DNA from: Anadara kagoshimensis
Taxonomy: Eukaryota; Mollusca; Bivalvia; Arcoida; Arcidae
Assembly (NCBI GenBank): GCA_021292105.1
Contig: CM037870.1
Location: 25,411,916 to 25,475,915 of the forward strand
Reading direction: 5' to 3'
DNA: 64,000 nt
In this document: piece after piece, positions 1 to 10,700 of the stretch
Position numbering within the stretch: the first letter of the stretch is position 1
How the letters are laid out: every line of letters begins with the position of its first letter
Translations under genes and position numbers: made by a program
The notes under the pieces: generated by a model
The model's database searches: none
Told to the model about the DNA's origin: nothing
What the model saw: the letters and a program-made list of their open reading frames with translations, nothing else

Positions 1-747
1 TCATTGGTAACAACGCAAGTTTACAGTGGTCTAAAATGCCTATAACACCAAAATTTGAATCTCACGTGGGCAGATCTGAGTGCAAGAAAGTGTTCAATCT
101 GCTTACTGAAGGTGTGTTTTTCTCTGGGCACTCTGCTTTCCTACACCATCTAAAAATTTACCACCTCTGTATAATGGAGGAACAGAGCTCCAGATAAGAA
201 TTGGACATAAAGGGTCTACTTTATTTTTTAAAGGGTATCCTGTAAAACCTAAAATATATTGATATTGTAGCTTACGCTGTCTGACTGTGCACATAATAGC
301 TTTAGAAGCTTGTACTGTAGTAATTATAATACAGTAAAATTTGAATCATTGTCACTAATCTAGTTTGATGTATGTCAAATTGTGGCATTATAATGGAATC
401 TGGTGATAAATAGAGGAAGATTTACAAATAAGGAAATACATGTACATACATAAGAGTACAATATAGAATAGAATGGCACAGTTATTGAGAGGCATAAAAT
501 TGACTTTTTGCCGACTACGCCCACAATGTTCTGACACTGGCCGCCATCACAGTGTCAAGGCAACTAATGACGTACTATTGTCAGTGATGTCATTAAATGA
601 CACAATTCAGGCCAAGTTTTTATTCTTTTTGCGTCTAATTCAAGCATGTCGGACATTTGTCAGAACATTGTGGGCGTGGTCGGCGATGGGTCATTTGAGG
701 TTTTAATGTACTTTAATATTCTTTATCTGTCATATTTGTACATGTAG
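1..747 (+). other. eIF1 upstream intron (partial), with repeat fragments
   Basis: No exon is recognisable. Around 108-200 there is a decayed SINE 3' region (TTTTTCTCTGGGCACTCTG, then TTACCACCTCTGTATAA) resembling those at 7.4-7.7 kb and 26.2 kb. A foldback element occupies about 505-690 and is described separately. The rest is unremarkable. Confidence 0.5.
505..690. repeat. Foldback MITE-like element in eIF1 intron
   Basis: The arm at 510-536 (GCCGACTACGCCCACAATGT...) is repeated as its reverse complement at 658-684 with one mismatch over about 27 bases. The roughly 120-base spacer contains shorter internal palindromes around ATGACGT and AATGACAC. The arms are GC-rich compared with the intron. 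There is no coding capacity, and no target-site duplication was identified. Confidence 0.6.
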
Positions 748-879
748 GAATTTGCCTGCAACGGTACAGTAGTAGAACACCCAGAATATGGAGAAGTCAT
801 CCAGCTCCAAGGTGATCAGAGAAATAAAATCAAGGACTTTATCATCACAGTCGGTTTGGCCAGAGATGAACTTGTAAAG
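748..879 (+). CDS. EIF1: eIF1 penultimate coding exon
   Basis: This exon of 132 nt has phase 0 at both ends. It encodes the central beta-sheet and helix of the SUI1 fold, including the near-invariant HPEYGEVIQLQGDQR block. The flanking splice sites are TGTAG before 748 and GTATGA after 879. Confidence 0.96.
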
Positions 880-2033
880 GTATGACAACTTTAACACCTA
901 TTGTTACTGCTGAAAAAATGTTTCTGGACTTTTACAGAAACTGCTGTTTGGTCTCTACACAAAAATCTATTCCTTGTTGACTTTGTGAGACTTTTTTATA
1001 CCAGTTATCCTACATTGTATCTTTATTGATGGATTGATTGCATCGGTTTTACACTTCAGTCAAGAATATTTCACTTAATTATATTAAGCTGTCTCCATCT
1101 ATAAGGGAAGAGACAGACATTTTTACCTTTGCAATGGACTTAAGGCAATGTGCAGGAAGGGGATCTTGCAGTGGACTTGGGGCAATGTGCAGGAAGGGGA
1201 TCTTGCAATGGACTTGGGGCAGTGTGCAGGAAGGGGATCTTGCAATGGACTTAGGGCAATGTGCAGGAAGGGGATCTTTTGTTTGCTCCGCCTACCATGA
1301 CATTGAGCATCAGTTTATAATGTCTTCACAAAGAATCCCATGACTTATTTCTAAATGCTTAGTACTTTGCGAAAAAAAAGCCTATCCATTTTAAAGTATT
1401 GTTCAGATCTGGATGGGGTTCAAACCCTGACCTCACACACTTCTAGTGAGTCAATTGATGGACATGTTCAGTTGGTATTAATACTAACTTGACACAATCT
1501 TAGATTTTTTTTAGGCAATTTCACATCCTGAACTCTAAGTGGTCTAACTGAAGCAATCTATTCTAAAAAAAAAAAAAAAATCAATGCCACATATCACAGT
1601 AAGCATGGTACAAAAAAGGCACTAGCATTTCATTTATTTCCTTTACATGGATAGGTGTGAAACAAGGAACTCATTGTCATAGGTTAAATTTCTGCTGCTT
1701 CACATATTGTTGCTGGCAACATTTTGATATAAATGAAATGATCTGAACTAGGACAAAAGTCCTGTTTCACCATTACATACCACAGTTCCTCTTACCACAT
1801 CGGTTTGAATCCCACTCAACCAGATTCTGGAAAGTTTGTCAGTTCTCTTGCCAAAGGCGATGGTTTTCTCCAGACACTCTGGTTTTCTTCTACATTGATA
1901 TATAAGTGTAAAAATCTTGACTGAGATGTTAAACACTATTCATCCATGTAATCCTAAGCCTTGAACATTATAAACTTTAATTTATAAATACAGACTATAA
2001 AATTTTATTTTTTTACAGGTGCACGGTTTCTAA
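748..2033 (+). CDS. EIF1: Translation initiation factor eIF1 (SUI1), last two coding exons
   Basis: eIF1 binds the 40S subunit near the P site and enforces correct start-codon choice during scanning. Two exons are visible, 748-879 (44 codons, phase 0 at both ends) and 2019-2033 (VHGF and stop). The first starts EFACNGTVVEHPEYGEV and continues IQLQGDQRNKIKDF, nearly identical to the C-terminal half of animal eIF1; joined to VHGF it gives the invariant family ending KVHGF. The acceptor is GTAG|GAA, the donor AAG|GTATGA, and the second acceptor TTTACAG|GTG. The 5' exons (about the first 64 residues) must lie to the left of this window. The closing exon of only 15 coding bases would be missed by most ORF finders. 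The family call is very secure; only the 5' extent is unknown. Confidence 0.96.
1047..1300 (-). repeat. SINE fragment with internal 37-bp tandem expansion
   Basis: The segment GTCAAGAATATTTCACTTA...TTTTTACCTTTGCA matches the 3' half, in minus orientation, of the SINE copies at 44.87 and 62.58 kb. Within it a 37-bp unit (GGACTTGGGGCAATGTGCAG plus GAAGGGGATCTTGCAAT) is repeated four times between about 1138 and 1280. A 101-residue open frame on the + strand across this array is a by-product of the repeat. Confidence 0.65.
1741..1945 (+). repeat. Decayed SINE 3' region
   Basis: The block GGTTTTCTCCAGACACTCTGG, then a TATAAGTGTAAAAATCTTGA segment, then GAGATGTTAAACAC resembles the common molluscan-type SINE tail (TTTTCTCTGGGTACTCC...AAGAATCTTGACTGGGACGTAAAACACC) seen elsewhere in the window. 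The head is not recognisable. Confidence 0.4.
2019..2033 (+). CDS. EIF1: eIF1 terminal coding micro-segment (VHGF*)
   Basis: A T-rich tract ending in TTTACAG precedes GTG CAC GGT TTC TAA. Together with the lysine that ends the previous exon this gives KVHGF*, the universal C-terminus of eIF1. The rest of the exon is 3'UTR. Confidence 0.93.
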   Translation: MHGF

Positions 2034-2425
2034 AGGATCTCCGGATTGTTCCTGTTTGTCATATAAACTGTTTATAAATATCATCATTATCCTGCTAAAT
2101 ATGGTGTTAGATCCACATCATCAACTTGTTGTAAACTTTTGTAAATATGAACATTAAATTAAAATCTGATTATACAGCATGTCAATGTATGATAAAAGAA
2201 AGAAAAATGAACTTGCTATCAAAATCGAGCCTTCTTCTCTGTCTCTGTCAGAGGACTGCATACTAAGTATATTTACATTGTCTGACTGTTGATCACAGTC
2301 AGTATGTGATTGTCATGTAGATAATATTTTAATGTTTTTAGTTCATACAAAACTGTACTGTAGTCATGTTTGTTACATCTTTTTTGCATTAAAAAATAAA
2401 TAATAAATGTATCTGTAGTTGGTCG
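2034..2425 (+). terminator. EIF1: eIF1 3'UTR and poly(A) signals
   Basis: About 390 bases of AT-rich DNA follow the stop codon. Two overlapping AATAAA hexamers lie at 2395-2400 and 2402-2407, followed by a GT-rich stretch (TGTATCTGTAGTTGG), the usual arrangement for cleavage around 2415-2425. The end is inferred from motif order only. Confidence 0.65.
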
Positions 2426-2517
2426 TTTTGCAGCATAAATTTTAAACTAATATTGTGTTAAGTTGTCGATTACCAATTAAGTGGGGAGTGGAGTAATTTT
2501 GTTTTATCCTCCAATTA

Positions 2518-2642
2518 TAGATTGGCAAGATAAAGAACTCTGATGTATAGTGCCATTATAATGCTAGCGACATCTCGATATAATTGAAATAACCTGACCG
2601 GAACGGAATGTTAAAACACTATTACTCTACTCTGCTCAATTG
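2518..2642 (+). repeat. 5'-truncated SINE 3' end
   Basis: GCAAGATAAAGAACTCTGATG, GTATAGTGCCATTATAATGC and GGAATGTTAAAACACTATTACTC align with the last part of the complete SINE at 3524-3834 (CACGCTAAAGAACCCTGCTG... GACGTTAAACACCATTACTC). The tRNA-like head is missing, as expected for 5' truncation. Confidence 0.55.
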
Positions 2643-3184
2643 ATTCTTTTATTTATATCAAGTCGGTCAGTTGCAAGATGGTTTTGGAAACCAGGCTATC
2701 TGGACAAAATCATACATCTTCCGCAGACTAACTGACAAACATTCTCACACTAGAATCTGTGAGATTGACATATGAACCTACTGTGTTTCCATAAATTGAG
2801 TGCACATGGTTTTTAATATTTGTTTCTTTTAATTGAAAATGTTTCCATTAAACTATCAATAAAATGCATTTAAAATGCACTGGCCTAACCAAATTGTATT
2901 TTTAATTAAAACATTGTTCAGTTCTCCTGTACATAAGAGACAAAATTTGATCAAGATTATACTCCAATTGGGCCTCATTCAAATTTACATCAGGGCATTT
3001 AGGGTCAGGTAGGTCATTATTGCTTGGGTTTTTTTCCAGGTGTGATCATCATGAATATTCCAATTATGACAATGTTTATAGTTGTTCCAAGTAAAAGGTA
3101 CAGAAGGGATAATTTTGACATAGTCATATTTATTGTTTTGTTAAAAAGTTAAAAAATTGCTCTGTACAGAATTAAGTTCACTTT

Positions 3185-4030
3185 TTCGTGAATGAAAAAT
3201 AATTTTTCCTCAGTATGTTTTGACAAATTTTTTGTGAGTTTGTTGAAAAATACTACTTTATTCTTGCATTTTCCATGTGCACTGAATTTGTGGAAATACA
3301 GTAGCTGATGGTTGTCACTGTAATCACTAAGCTTGTGTAATACTGATAGACTCTCTCGACTAATACTAGAGATTCCTGAAATCATTTGGTTTTGGATTGC
3401 TTACAGATGACACTGCATCTCTGCTTAGGTTTTAAATACTCTGATTATCATTTGAAAATGTTGCTGATGGTCACAATTTTATACAACTTTTACTGGTACT
3501 CCAGTTTTCTCTACCACTTTATGAACCACTGCGGTAGCTCAGTTGGTAGAGTGCTCGCTCCGTAAGTGGAAGGTCGTGGGTTCGAACCCCGGCCGGGTCT
3601 GACCCAAGACTTGAAAGTGGGTAGTGACTGTTCTTTCGCCAAGCACTCAGTATTACGAAATGAAATTCGCGGTTCTTTCGGATGGGAACTTAAAATAAAC
3701 GAGGTCCCGTGTCACGGTGGGCTTGGCACGCTAAAGAACCCTGCTGTATAATGCCATAAGTGCAACGCACAGGCAAAATTTCTGCACCTTCGCCTATAGC
3801 TGACTGGGACGTTAAACACCATTACTCAACTCAACTCTACCACTTTATGCATGATATAATCTTGACTGGAGCTTAAATCACCATTACATCACAATTATTT
3901 ACTGTATTTCCATAAATTCAGTGCACATGGAAAATGCAAAAATAAAGTCGTATTTTCCAACAAACTCACAAAAAAATTGTCAAAACTTAATACAAAATAT
4001 ACTGACCTAACGGGGAAAAATATTTTAAAG
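3185..4030. repeat. Foldback element interrupted by a SINE
   Basis: The left arm, about 3185-3311 (…TTTTCCATGTGCACTGAATT…GGAAATACAGTA), recurs as its reverse complement at about 3899-4030 (TACTGTATTTCCATAAATTC… TGACCTAACGGGGAAAAATA). The arms are about 125 bases with scattered differences. The spacer carries the complete SINE at 3524-3834. A further fragment of the arm (GTGTTTCCATAAATTGAGTG) lies near 2780. No coding capacity. Confidence 0.65.
3524..3834 (+). mobile_element. Complete tRNA-derived SINE with 15-bp target-site duplication
   Basis: The head (3529-3600) carries an RNA polymerase III A box (TAGCTCAGTTGGTAGAGTG) and B box (GGGTTCGAACCCC). An unrelated body follows, ending GACGTTAAACACCATTACTC and a short ACTCA-type tail. 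Exact 15-bp direct repeats (CTCTACCACTTTATG) flank it at 3509-3523 and 3835-3849, as expected for insertion by LINE machinery. Its near-consensus promoter boxes and intact duplication suggest a fairly young copy. Relatives lie at 28.96, 40.86, 44.87 and 62.58 kb. Confidence 0.85.
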
Positions 4031-4494
4031 TCATGAAAAAGATGTGGAACCAGAAAAATTCAAGGGCGATAAATGATATAATGAATTTGCAGTTGAATAA
4101 ATGATATATGGCAATGATCTGAATCACAAATAACATACCAAAGCAAAATGACGGACACAAGATCACTTTTTAAAAGGAATAACTTTTATACATTTTAGGC
4201 TGTTTTAAGCTGTTTTTATGACAGTATATCTGGTTTGATGAAACTTGTGTACCTATTTTTATCCAAATATGTACTTTCATTCCTGAAAAGTTTCATGTAT
4301 GATACAAGAGAATACTAAATGTCTATTGATCTCCAAATGATATAATCTGGTAGATATTGGAACTATGTACAGTCAACATATGCATGTGCAATGGTGTCTT
4401 GATCATGTCTTTTATACAAAATTTTGGGACATGAGCTAGGTAATATGAATTTTGGTATCCTGAATGCTCTTAGTAGTGAAAAGGGTTTTGAGGT

Positions 4495-4770
4495 TTTAGC
4501 TCACCTGTCCATCGTTGTCCATCATGCAACACATTTCAAATTCTCCAAAAGCTCTACCAAGTTAGCAAGGGTAGTTCATCTTGGTTTGCATTCAAGTTTC
4601 TACTGTATAAGGTCATTGCGACCTTGAATGTCAGTCAAGATCAACCAATTTCACAAAGAAAGGGCTATGTAGAAATTGTAAATGTGTTATTGTTTATGAG
4701 GCACATCAACAGATGAACTGGACAATCTCGTATGTTACCTTGAGCTTAAGCACAGGTGATGTAATAACTT
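4495..4770 (+). repeat. Fragment of an AGCTCACCT-type element
   Basis: TTTTAGCTCACCTGTCCATC opens a second partial copy of the element class described at 4780-6640. It carries AGGTCATTGCGACCTTGAA at 4610-4628, a motif also seen at 6.7 kb. The larger element may have inserted into or beside it. Confidence 0.45.
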
Positions 4771-4779
4771 GAAACAACT

Positions 4780-6640
4780 TTTTAGCTCACCTGGCCTAAA
4801 AGGCCATGTGAGCTTTTGCCATCACTTTGCGTTCGTCGTCGTCCGTCCGTCATTAAAGATCAACTCCTCAGAAACCGCTGGGCCATTTGCAACCAAACTT
4901 TGTCACAACAGTCCTTGGGTGGTCTACTTTAAAAATTGTGTCCGACATGTCCGCACCTAATCCAAGATGGCCGCCAGCAGGGACCATAGATTAACATTGG
5001 ACCCTATTGGAAACTATGTTCAAAGATATTTTTCTCTGAAACTACTGAGCCAATTGGAACCAAACTTGGTCACAGTAGTCTTTAGATGGTACCTTCTGAA
5101 ACCGGTGTTTTTTTTAAGTCTCCACTAATCCAAGATGGCGGCCAGCGGGGAACATAGGTTAACATTGGACCCTATGGGAACAATATCAAAGATCTTTTTC
5201 TCTAAAACCCTTTAGCCAATGGGAACTAAACTTGGCCACAATAGTTTTTGGATGGCCCCCTACAACATTGTGGTTTTTGAGGGCCACACCAAATCCAAGA
5301 TGGCCGCCAGCTGAGAACATATTTTAACATTGGACCTTATGGGAAAATACATTCAAAGATATTTTTCTCTGAAACTACTGAGCCAATTGGAACCAAACTT
5401 GGTCACAGTAGTCCTTAGATGGTACCTTCTGAAACCGGTGTTTTTTTAAGTCTGCACCTAATCCAAGATGGCGGCCAGCGGGGAACATAGGTTAACATTG
5501 GACCCTATGGGAACAATATCAAAGATCTTTTTCTCTAAAACCCTTTAGCCAATGGGAAACAAACTTGGCCACAATAGTCTTTGAATGGCCCCCTTCAACA
5601 TTGGGGTTTTTGAGGGCCACACCAAATCCAAGATGGCCGCCAGCGGAGAACATATTTTAACATTGGACCTTATGGGAAAATATGTTCCAAAATATTTTTC
5701 TCTGAAACTACTGAAGCAATTGGAACCAAACTTGGTCACAGTAGTCTTTAGATGGTACCTTCTGAAACCGGTGTTTTTTTTAAGTCTCCACTAATCCAAG
5801 ATGGCCACCAACGGGGAACATAGGTTAACATTGGCCCTATGGGAACAATTTCAAAGATCTTTTTCTCTAAAACCCTAAGCCAATTGGAACCAAACTTGGC
5901 CACAAGTCTTTGGTCTTTGGGTGGTGTTTTTTTTTTTAAGTCTGCACCTAATCTAAGATAGCTGCCAACGGCAAACATAGGTTAACATTGGACCACAATA
6001 GTCTTTGGGTAGCCCCCTACAACATTGGTGTTTTTGAGGGGCACACAAAATCCAAGATGGCCGTCAGTGGAGATCATATTTTAACATTGGACCCTATGGG
6101 AAAATACGTTCAAACATATTTTTCTCTGAAACTACTGAGTCAATTGGAACCAAACTCGGCCACAATAGTCATTGGGTCTTTACATTTGGTATTTTAAAAT
6201 AACATCTGCATTTAAAAATCAACTCCTGTGAAACCACTTGGCCAATTGCAACCAAACTTTGTGACAATAGTGTGGTCTACCTGAAATATTGTGTCCGACA
6301 TGTTCGCACGTAATCCAAGGTGGCCACCATAGTACATCAGTCAGACTGCCTTATGGCTTTTGTCCTTGACCTTAATTTCATGGTCCATTGACCAGTTTTT
6401 GGATAAGGAAAATTTCTCAGGTATTATACATGAAAAGTTGTTGATACTTGGTATGTATTGTCTCAAAATTTTGAAATATGGTTTAGTTTTGAAAGGAAAT
6501 AATATTGAAATTTTGTGATAGAAATAAATATTGTGTAATAAATTCCAAGCATTTATTTAAACATTAGACAATCTGTTGATTTTCATTCTGCAACAACTCT
6601 ACCTAGGTGAGCTATACAGGCTCCTGGGAGCCTCTAGTTT
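4780..6640 (+). mobile_element. Non-autonomous AGCTCACCT...AGGTGAGCT element with internal 167-bp array
   Basis: It opens TTTAGCTCACCTGGCCTAAA at 4780 and closes TAGGTGAGCTATACAGGCTC and GGGAGCCTCTAGTTT at about 6604-6640, so the ends are short inverted repeats. I associate this arrangement with a repeat class very common in bivalve genomes. Between them, TCCAAGATGG blocks start at 4961, 5129, 5294, 5462, 5627, 5795, 5952 and 6051 (a diverged one at 6314). The early spacing alternates 168/165 bp, so the internal array is built of about 333-bp dimers. No transposase is visible, and reading frames inside are short by-products. Confidence 0.7.
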
Positions 6641-7020
6641 GTCATGAACTTACAGGCCTAAAAGCTTAAAGCCTCTACCAAGTTTTTTTTTAAATCTGGA
6701 CTTACATTCAAGGTCACAATGACCTAAAGTAATAAAATCTTAACACATCATCATGAAACAAAAGTTTGAAACTTCAAATATATTAAGGCATGAAGCTCTC
6801 AAAGTTTGCTAATCTAGTTGACCTTGACCTACATTCACAATAAGCTAAATTTAAGAAAAACCTTAAAATGTCTTCTCCTAAACCAAAAGGTATAGAATTT
6901 TAAAACTTTATATCATGAAGCTTGCCAAGTCTGCAAAACTGGTTGACCTTGAATTACATGCAAGGTTATAGTGACCCAAAGTAGCATAATCTTAAATTGT
7001 CTTGTTTAAAGGTGTATTAG
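6640..7020 (+). repeat. Repeat with AGGTCA palindromes (about 2-3 diverged units)
   Basis: Three diverged units contain the recurring phrases GTTGACCTTGAC.TACATT, AAGGTCACAATGACCTAAAG, and ATCATGAAGCTTGCCAAGTC. The first has a perfect 15-bp palindrome at 6711-6725. This may be the body of the older element whose start lies at 4495. Confidence 0.45.
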
Positions 7021-7439
7021 AATATTTTGAATATTTTATTAAATGTTTTAATGGTCATTTGATAGGTCACTACTAAAATTTAAACACCTTTACTACATAC
7101 TGATTTTCCAAAATTTGAAATGAACAAGTTTTGTACAAATGGGATATATTTGTTTTAAATTTCTCTAGACAAGAATAGGACAGATGGAACATCCAAATTA
7201 ATACTTACCCCTTCTTTGAAAAAAATTTGTCTTGGAGTCAAAGGCCTAGGTGACAGAGTGGTTCAATTTAGAGAAAATACATATTACTTTTAGTTTGTGA
7301 TAAAATGTGTTCATCAGTTACAAAATTTCCAAGTCCTAAGATTGAATCTGTTACCTTGCTCTACACTGAACTACTAGAAACAATAATTATATGGGCTGAA
7401 GGTATGAATGATGATCTGCATTTCTCATGTGCATGATGT

Positions 7440-7745
7440 AGGTGTTTATTGGCCCAGTGGTCTTAAGTATCAGCTTATGAATCATAGCAGCTCTCACATA
7501 TTAAGAAACAATTCACACCTGGGTAAAATCCTAGTGGCAGAAAGTTTATCAGTTGCTAGCCCAAGGTTGGAGGTTTTGTTTGGGCATATCAGTTTCCTCC
7601 ACAATTACAGAACTGACTACCCCCAAGGCCGGTGATTTTCTCTGGATATGCCCATTTCCTCCACAATCTGAGAACTTACCACCTCAATACAAGCGAAAGA
7701 ATCTTGACTGCAGCATATAACACGATAATTCAACTCTGTAATCTA
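7440..7745 (+). repeat. Decayed SINE
   Basis: A head-like segment (GGCCCAGTGGTCTTAAGTAT) is followed by two partial copies of the GGTTTTCTCTGGATATGCCC / TTTCCTCCACAATCTGAGAA block and a tail (AAGAATCTTGACTGCAGCAT, ATAACACGATAATTCAACTC) that matches other SINE tails here. Confidence 0.45.
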
Positions 7746-7749
7746 GAAG

Positions 7750-10700
7750 TGACTGCCTCTATATAAGTCCCTTTACAATGCCAAAATCTGTCCAAACAAA
7801 TGATGGCAATGAATCTTAAGTTTTATCGATTTAAAAACATACAAGAAACAACAAGTCTGTGTATTCATGATGAGGATGTTCTTTTATTCCGTCTTTTTAA
7901 TTTTGACCAAATGATCATCAATAATTTAAACAGTTGTAACTGAAAAACAAGTGTATGAAAAAAAATAGCGTAATACAACACATAATGAGTTTTATGAGGG
8001 CGTTATAAGGCAAAATGTTAAAGTAACAATTCTTGGAAACTAATCAATCAGGAAAAACAAACAGGTGCTTGTAGTGCTAAAAATAGTATCACTTGGTTTT
8101 TAGGATTTTCCAATATATTTGTGAATTGAACAAAGCAATGCACATCTTTGATGTGCTTTAATATGTAGTAGAATAAAATCTGACAATGCCACAAATCAAA
8201 ATTAATACATAACAGTGTACTTAATAATTAATAATAAACAGTATTAAAATATTCAAACTTTCACCCTAGAAAATGTACAAAGAAATGTGAAATATACCAA
8301 TAATTGGGAGTGCAAAGAAAAGAGAAACAGAAACCAAAATAATAAATAAATAATTTTAATGCACCAAATTTCTGAATGAAGTTTTAACCCAGTTTATCAA
8401 CTGGACAATAATAAAACTTTACAATGAGAATATAAGAAAGCACCCTCCTATGTTTTATTTAAATCAATTCATAACTTTTTACCTTGAAAATTTCAACTAA
8501 GACAGGAACTATTATATAATACACTGGTTGGAAATGTAAAATGTCTACAAATATCCCCTACCTGCCCCACAGAACTAGTAGCATGTTCTAAAATAGACAA
8601 GAAATAGAACATCCTATTGTTTTTTATAGGGGCGAGAGGATTCAAATTTGATTTTCATTTTTTAAATTGTTTCCTGGAAGCACTTGTAACTATAGCTAGC
8701 AAATTCCATGTATCATGCATGATATTCAATTTTACAAGAAATATGCAAGAGAATTTCATCCAACCCAACCATAATATTATAACCAAGGAATGCCAAACTA
8801 GCCCTGTGGTGCATTAACCATTTATTGGTAAAGGACCAAGGGATTCACTTTTTTTTTTTTACTTTAATATCAAAACAGATAACAATTTTTCTTCTGATCG
8901 GAATCACAAATACCATTACCAGATTTAAACTATGATTATTTAAACAATGGGAATCTTGTGATTACTAGAAGTATCATAAAAACAATTATGCTTATACCCT
9001 GTTGGTTTAAAAACAGTTTTAAAACAATTTTATCGAAACTGTGATATGATAAATGTTTCAAAGATTTAAATTCATGATGAAATCTAAATTTCTAAAATTT
9101 CTTTAAAATGTAAAATTTCTGATTTTTTAATCCCACAATTATTATAATGAAATACTTTTATCATGTGACAATTTGAAGCTCGAGATAATACCATATTTAG
9201 ATTTATTCATTTTTTCCATTATCATTACATGAAATCATTTATCATTTTCAATTATTTACAATTGATCTCCATGACGACGACATCAATGAGGAATGGTGTT
9301 TGTATGCAGCAACTAACCCAAGATTGATATTATTATGGGGATGATCTCCTAAGATAATATATGTACAGGAGGCAGACAGATCAACAGACTAACAGCTAAG
9401 TGTTTGGTAAGCAACTAAACATTATTTTAAAGAAAGGTTTTACATTTAAAATAAGCTGCCAAAAACGCATGTTCATTAATGATGAGCAGACAAAAAACAT
9501 GACCAAAATAATATTATTAATTAATAATGATCAAAATATTAAAAAATAAATTACTTTCTGTATTTATTATTTCAATTTACCCCCAAAACAGAATAGACTA
9601 CCCTATCATTCCTAAATTTACAATGGTATGATCTTTGATTCGTCTGATTCGTCTGATCAGTAGGATGTGATATGGTCAATGTATTCATTCTGCAATCAAA
9701 ACTCTATAGTAGACAATTAAAATATGACAATTTTAACAGAATAATAAACATAAATAAAAAAAAACAGCCATTATTATTTCAGTATTAGAAAAATAATAAA
9801 TAATAGTTCCATTCTATTACACTGTTTTTGAAATCAGACACAAACAGTTCTATGTTGACTTGAACATGTCCATTTTATGCAAATTTTCATGACGATTGGT
9901 GTTAGTCCACTGCATAAACATTAATAACGATAATATTCCCCCTTCCCCGGCCATGACCAGTGCAAAAGTAAGATTCCCAATAATGCCACAAGAATTAAAT
10001 AAGCAACAAAGATCTGTCCAAAAATTCACCTAATGCTGACAATTAAATGGTGTATACTTATATTTGCTTGCTGTTTGTTTGTAATTAAAGCAAGATGATC
10101 ATGTTTGATTATCTCCCTTTTATCTCATCCAAGCCCCTATTACCAAAACAGCACTGTTGCAGCAAATACTATACTTACACCACAGAAAGAAAAAAATATT
10201 CAGAATTGGTTTCTGTCATTTAAATTTACTTGCTTTAATGCTAGCCAGTTTATTAAACAAAATATTTCCTATAAGATGAAACATGAACTTAGACACAAAT
10301 GTTAAACTGTAAAGATTTTTGTTTTGTTTTATGATAGACAGAAAAAAAAAGAAAAGAGAGAAATGCTTGTTTGGAACAGCTTGGTAAGGTAATAAAAACA
10401 GCCAATAAAACAATCTAAAAATCATAATTATTTATTTAAGGTGGAAAAACCCTTTGACCTCAAGATGATTTAAGAGTACTTTTTGTGATAAATTCTTTCT
10501 ACCTAAATTTTCAAGAATCAAGATAACAGGAGAGACAGAGAGAGAGAAGCAAAACTTGTGCAAGTATATACATATATATACATACACACATATATATATT
10601 TTTAACAAAATTGAATAAAAAATCTAATTCCGATAACAAAACTAGAAAAAAACTTCATATTTAAAAGTTTTAAAATCAAATCATTCATGCTCAAAATCAT

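Noticed and set aside
3529-3600. A tRNA gene with good A and B boxes
   Set aside because: The tRNA-like head continues into a SINE body, is flanked by 15-bp target duplications, recurs several times here, and lacks a convincing acceptor stem.
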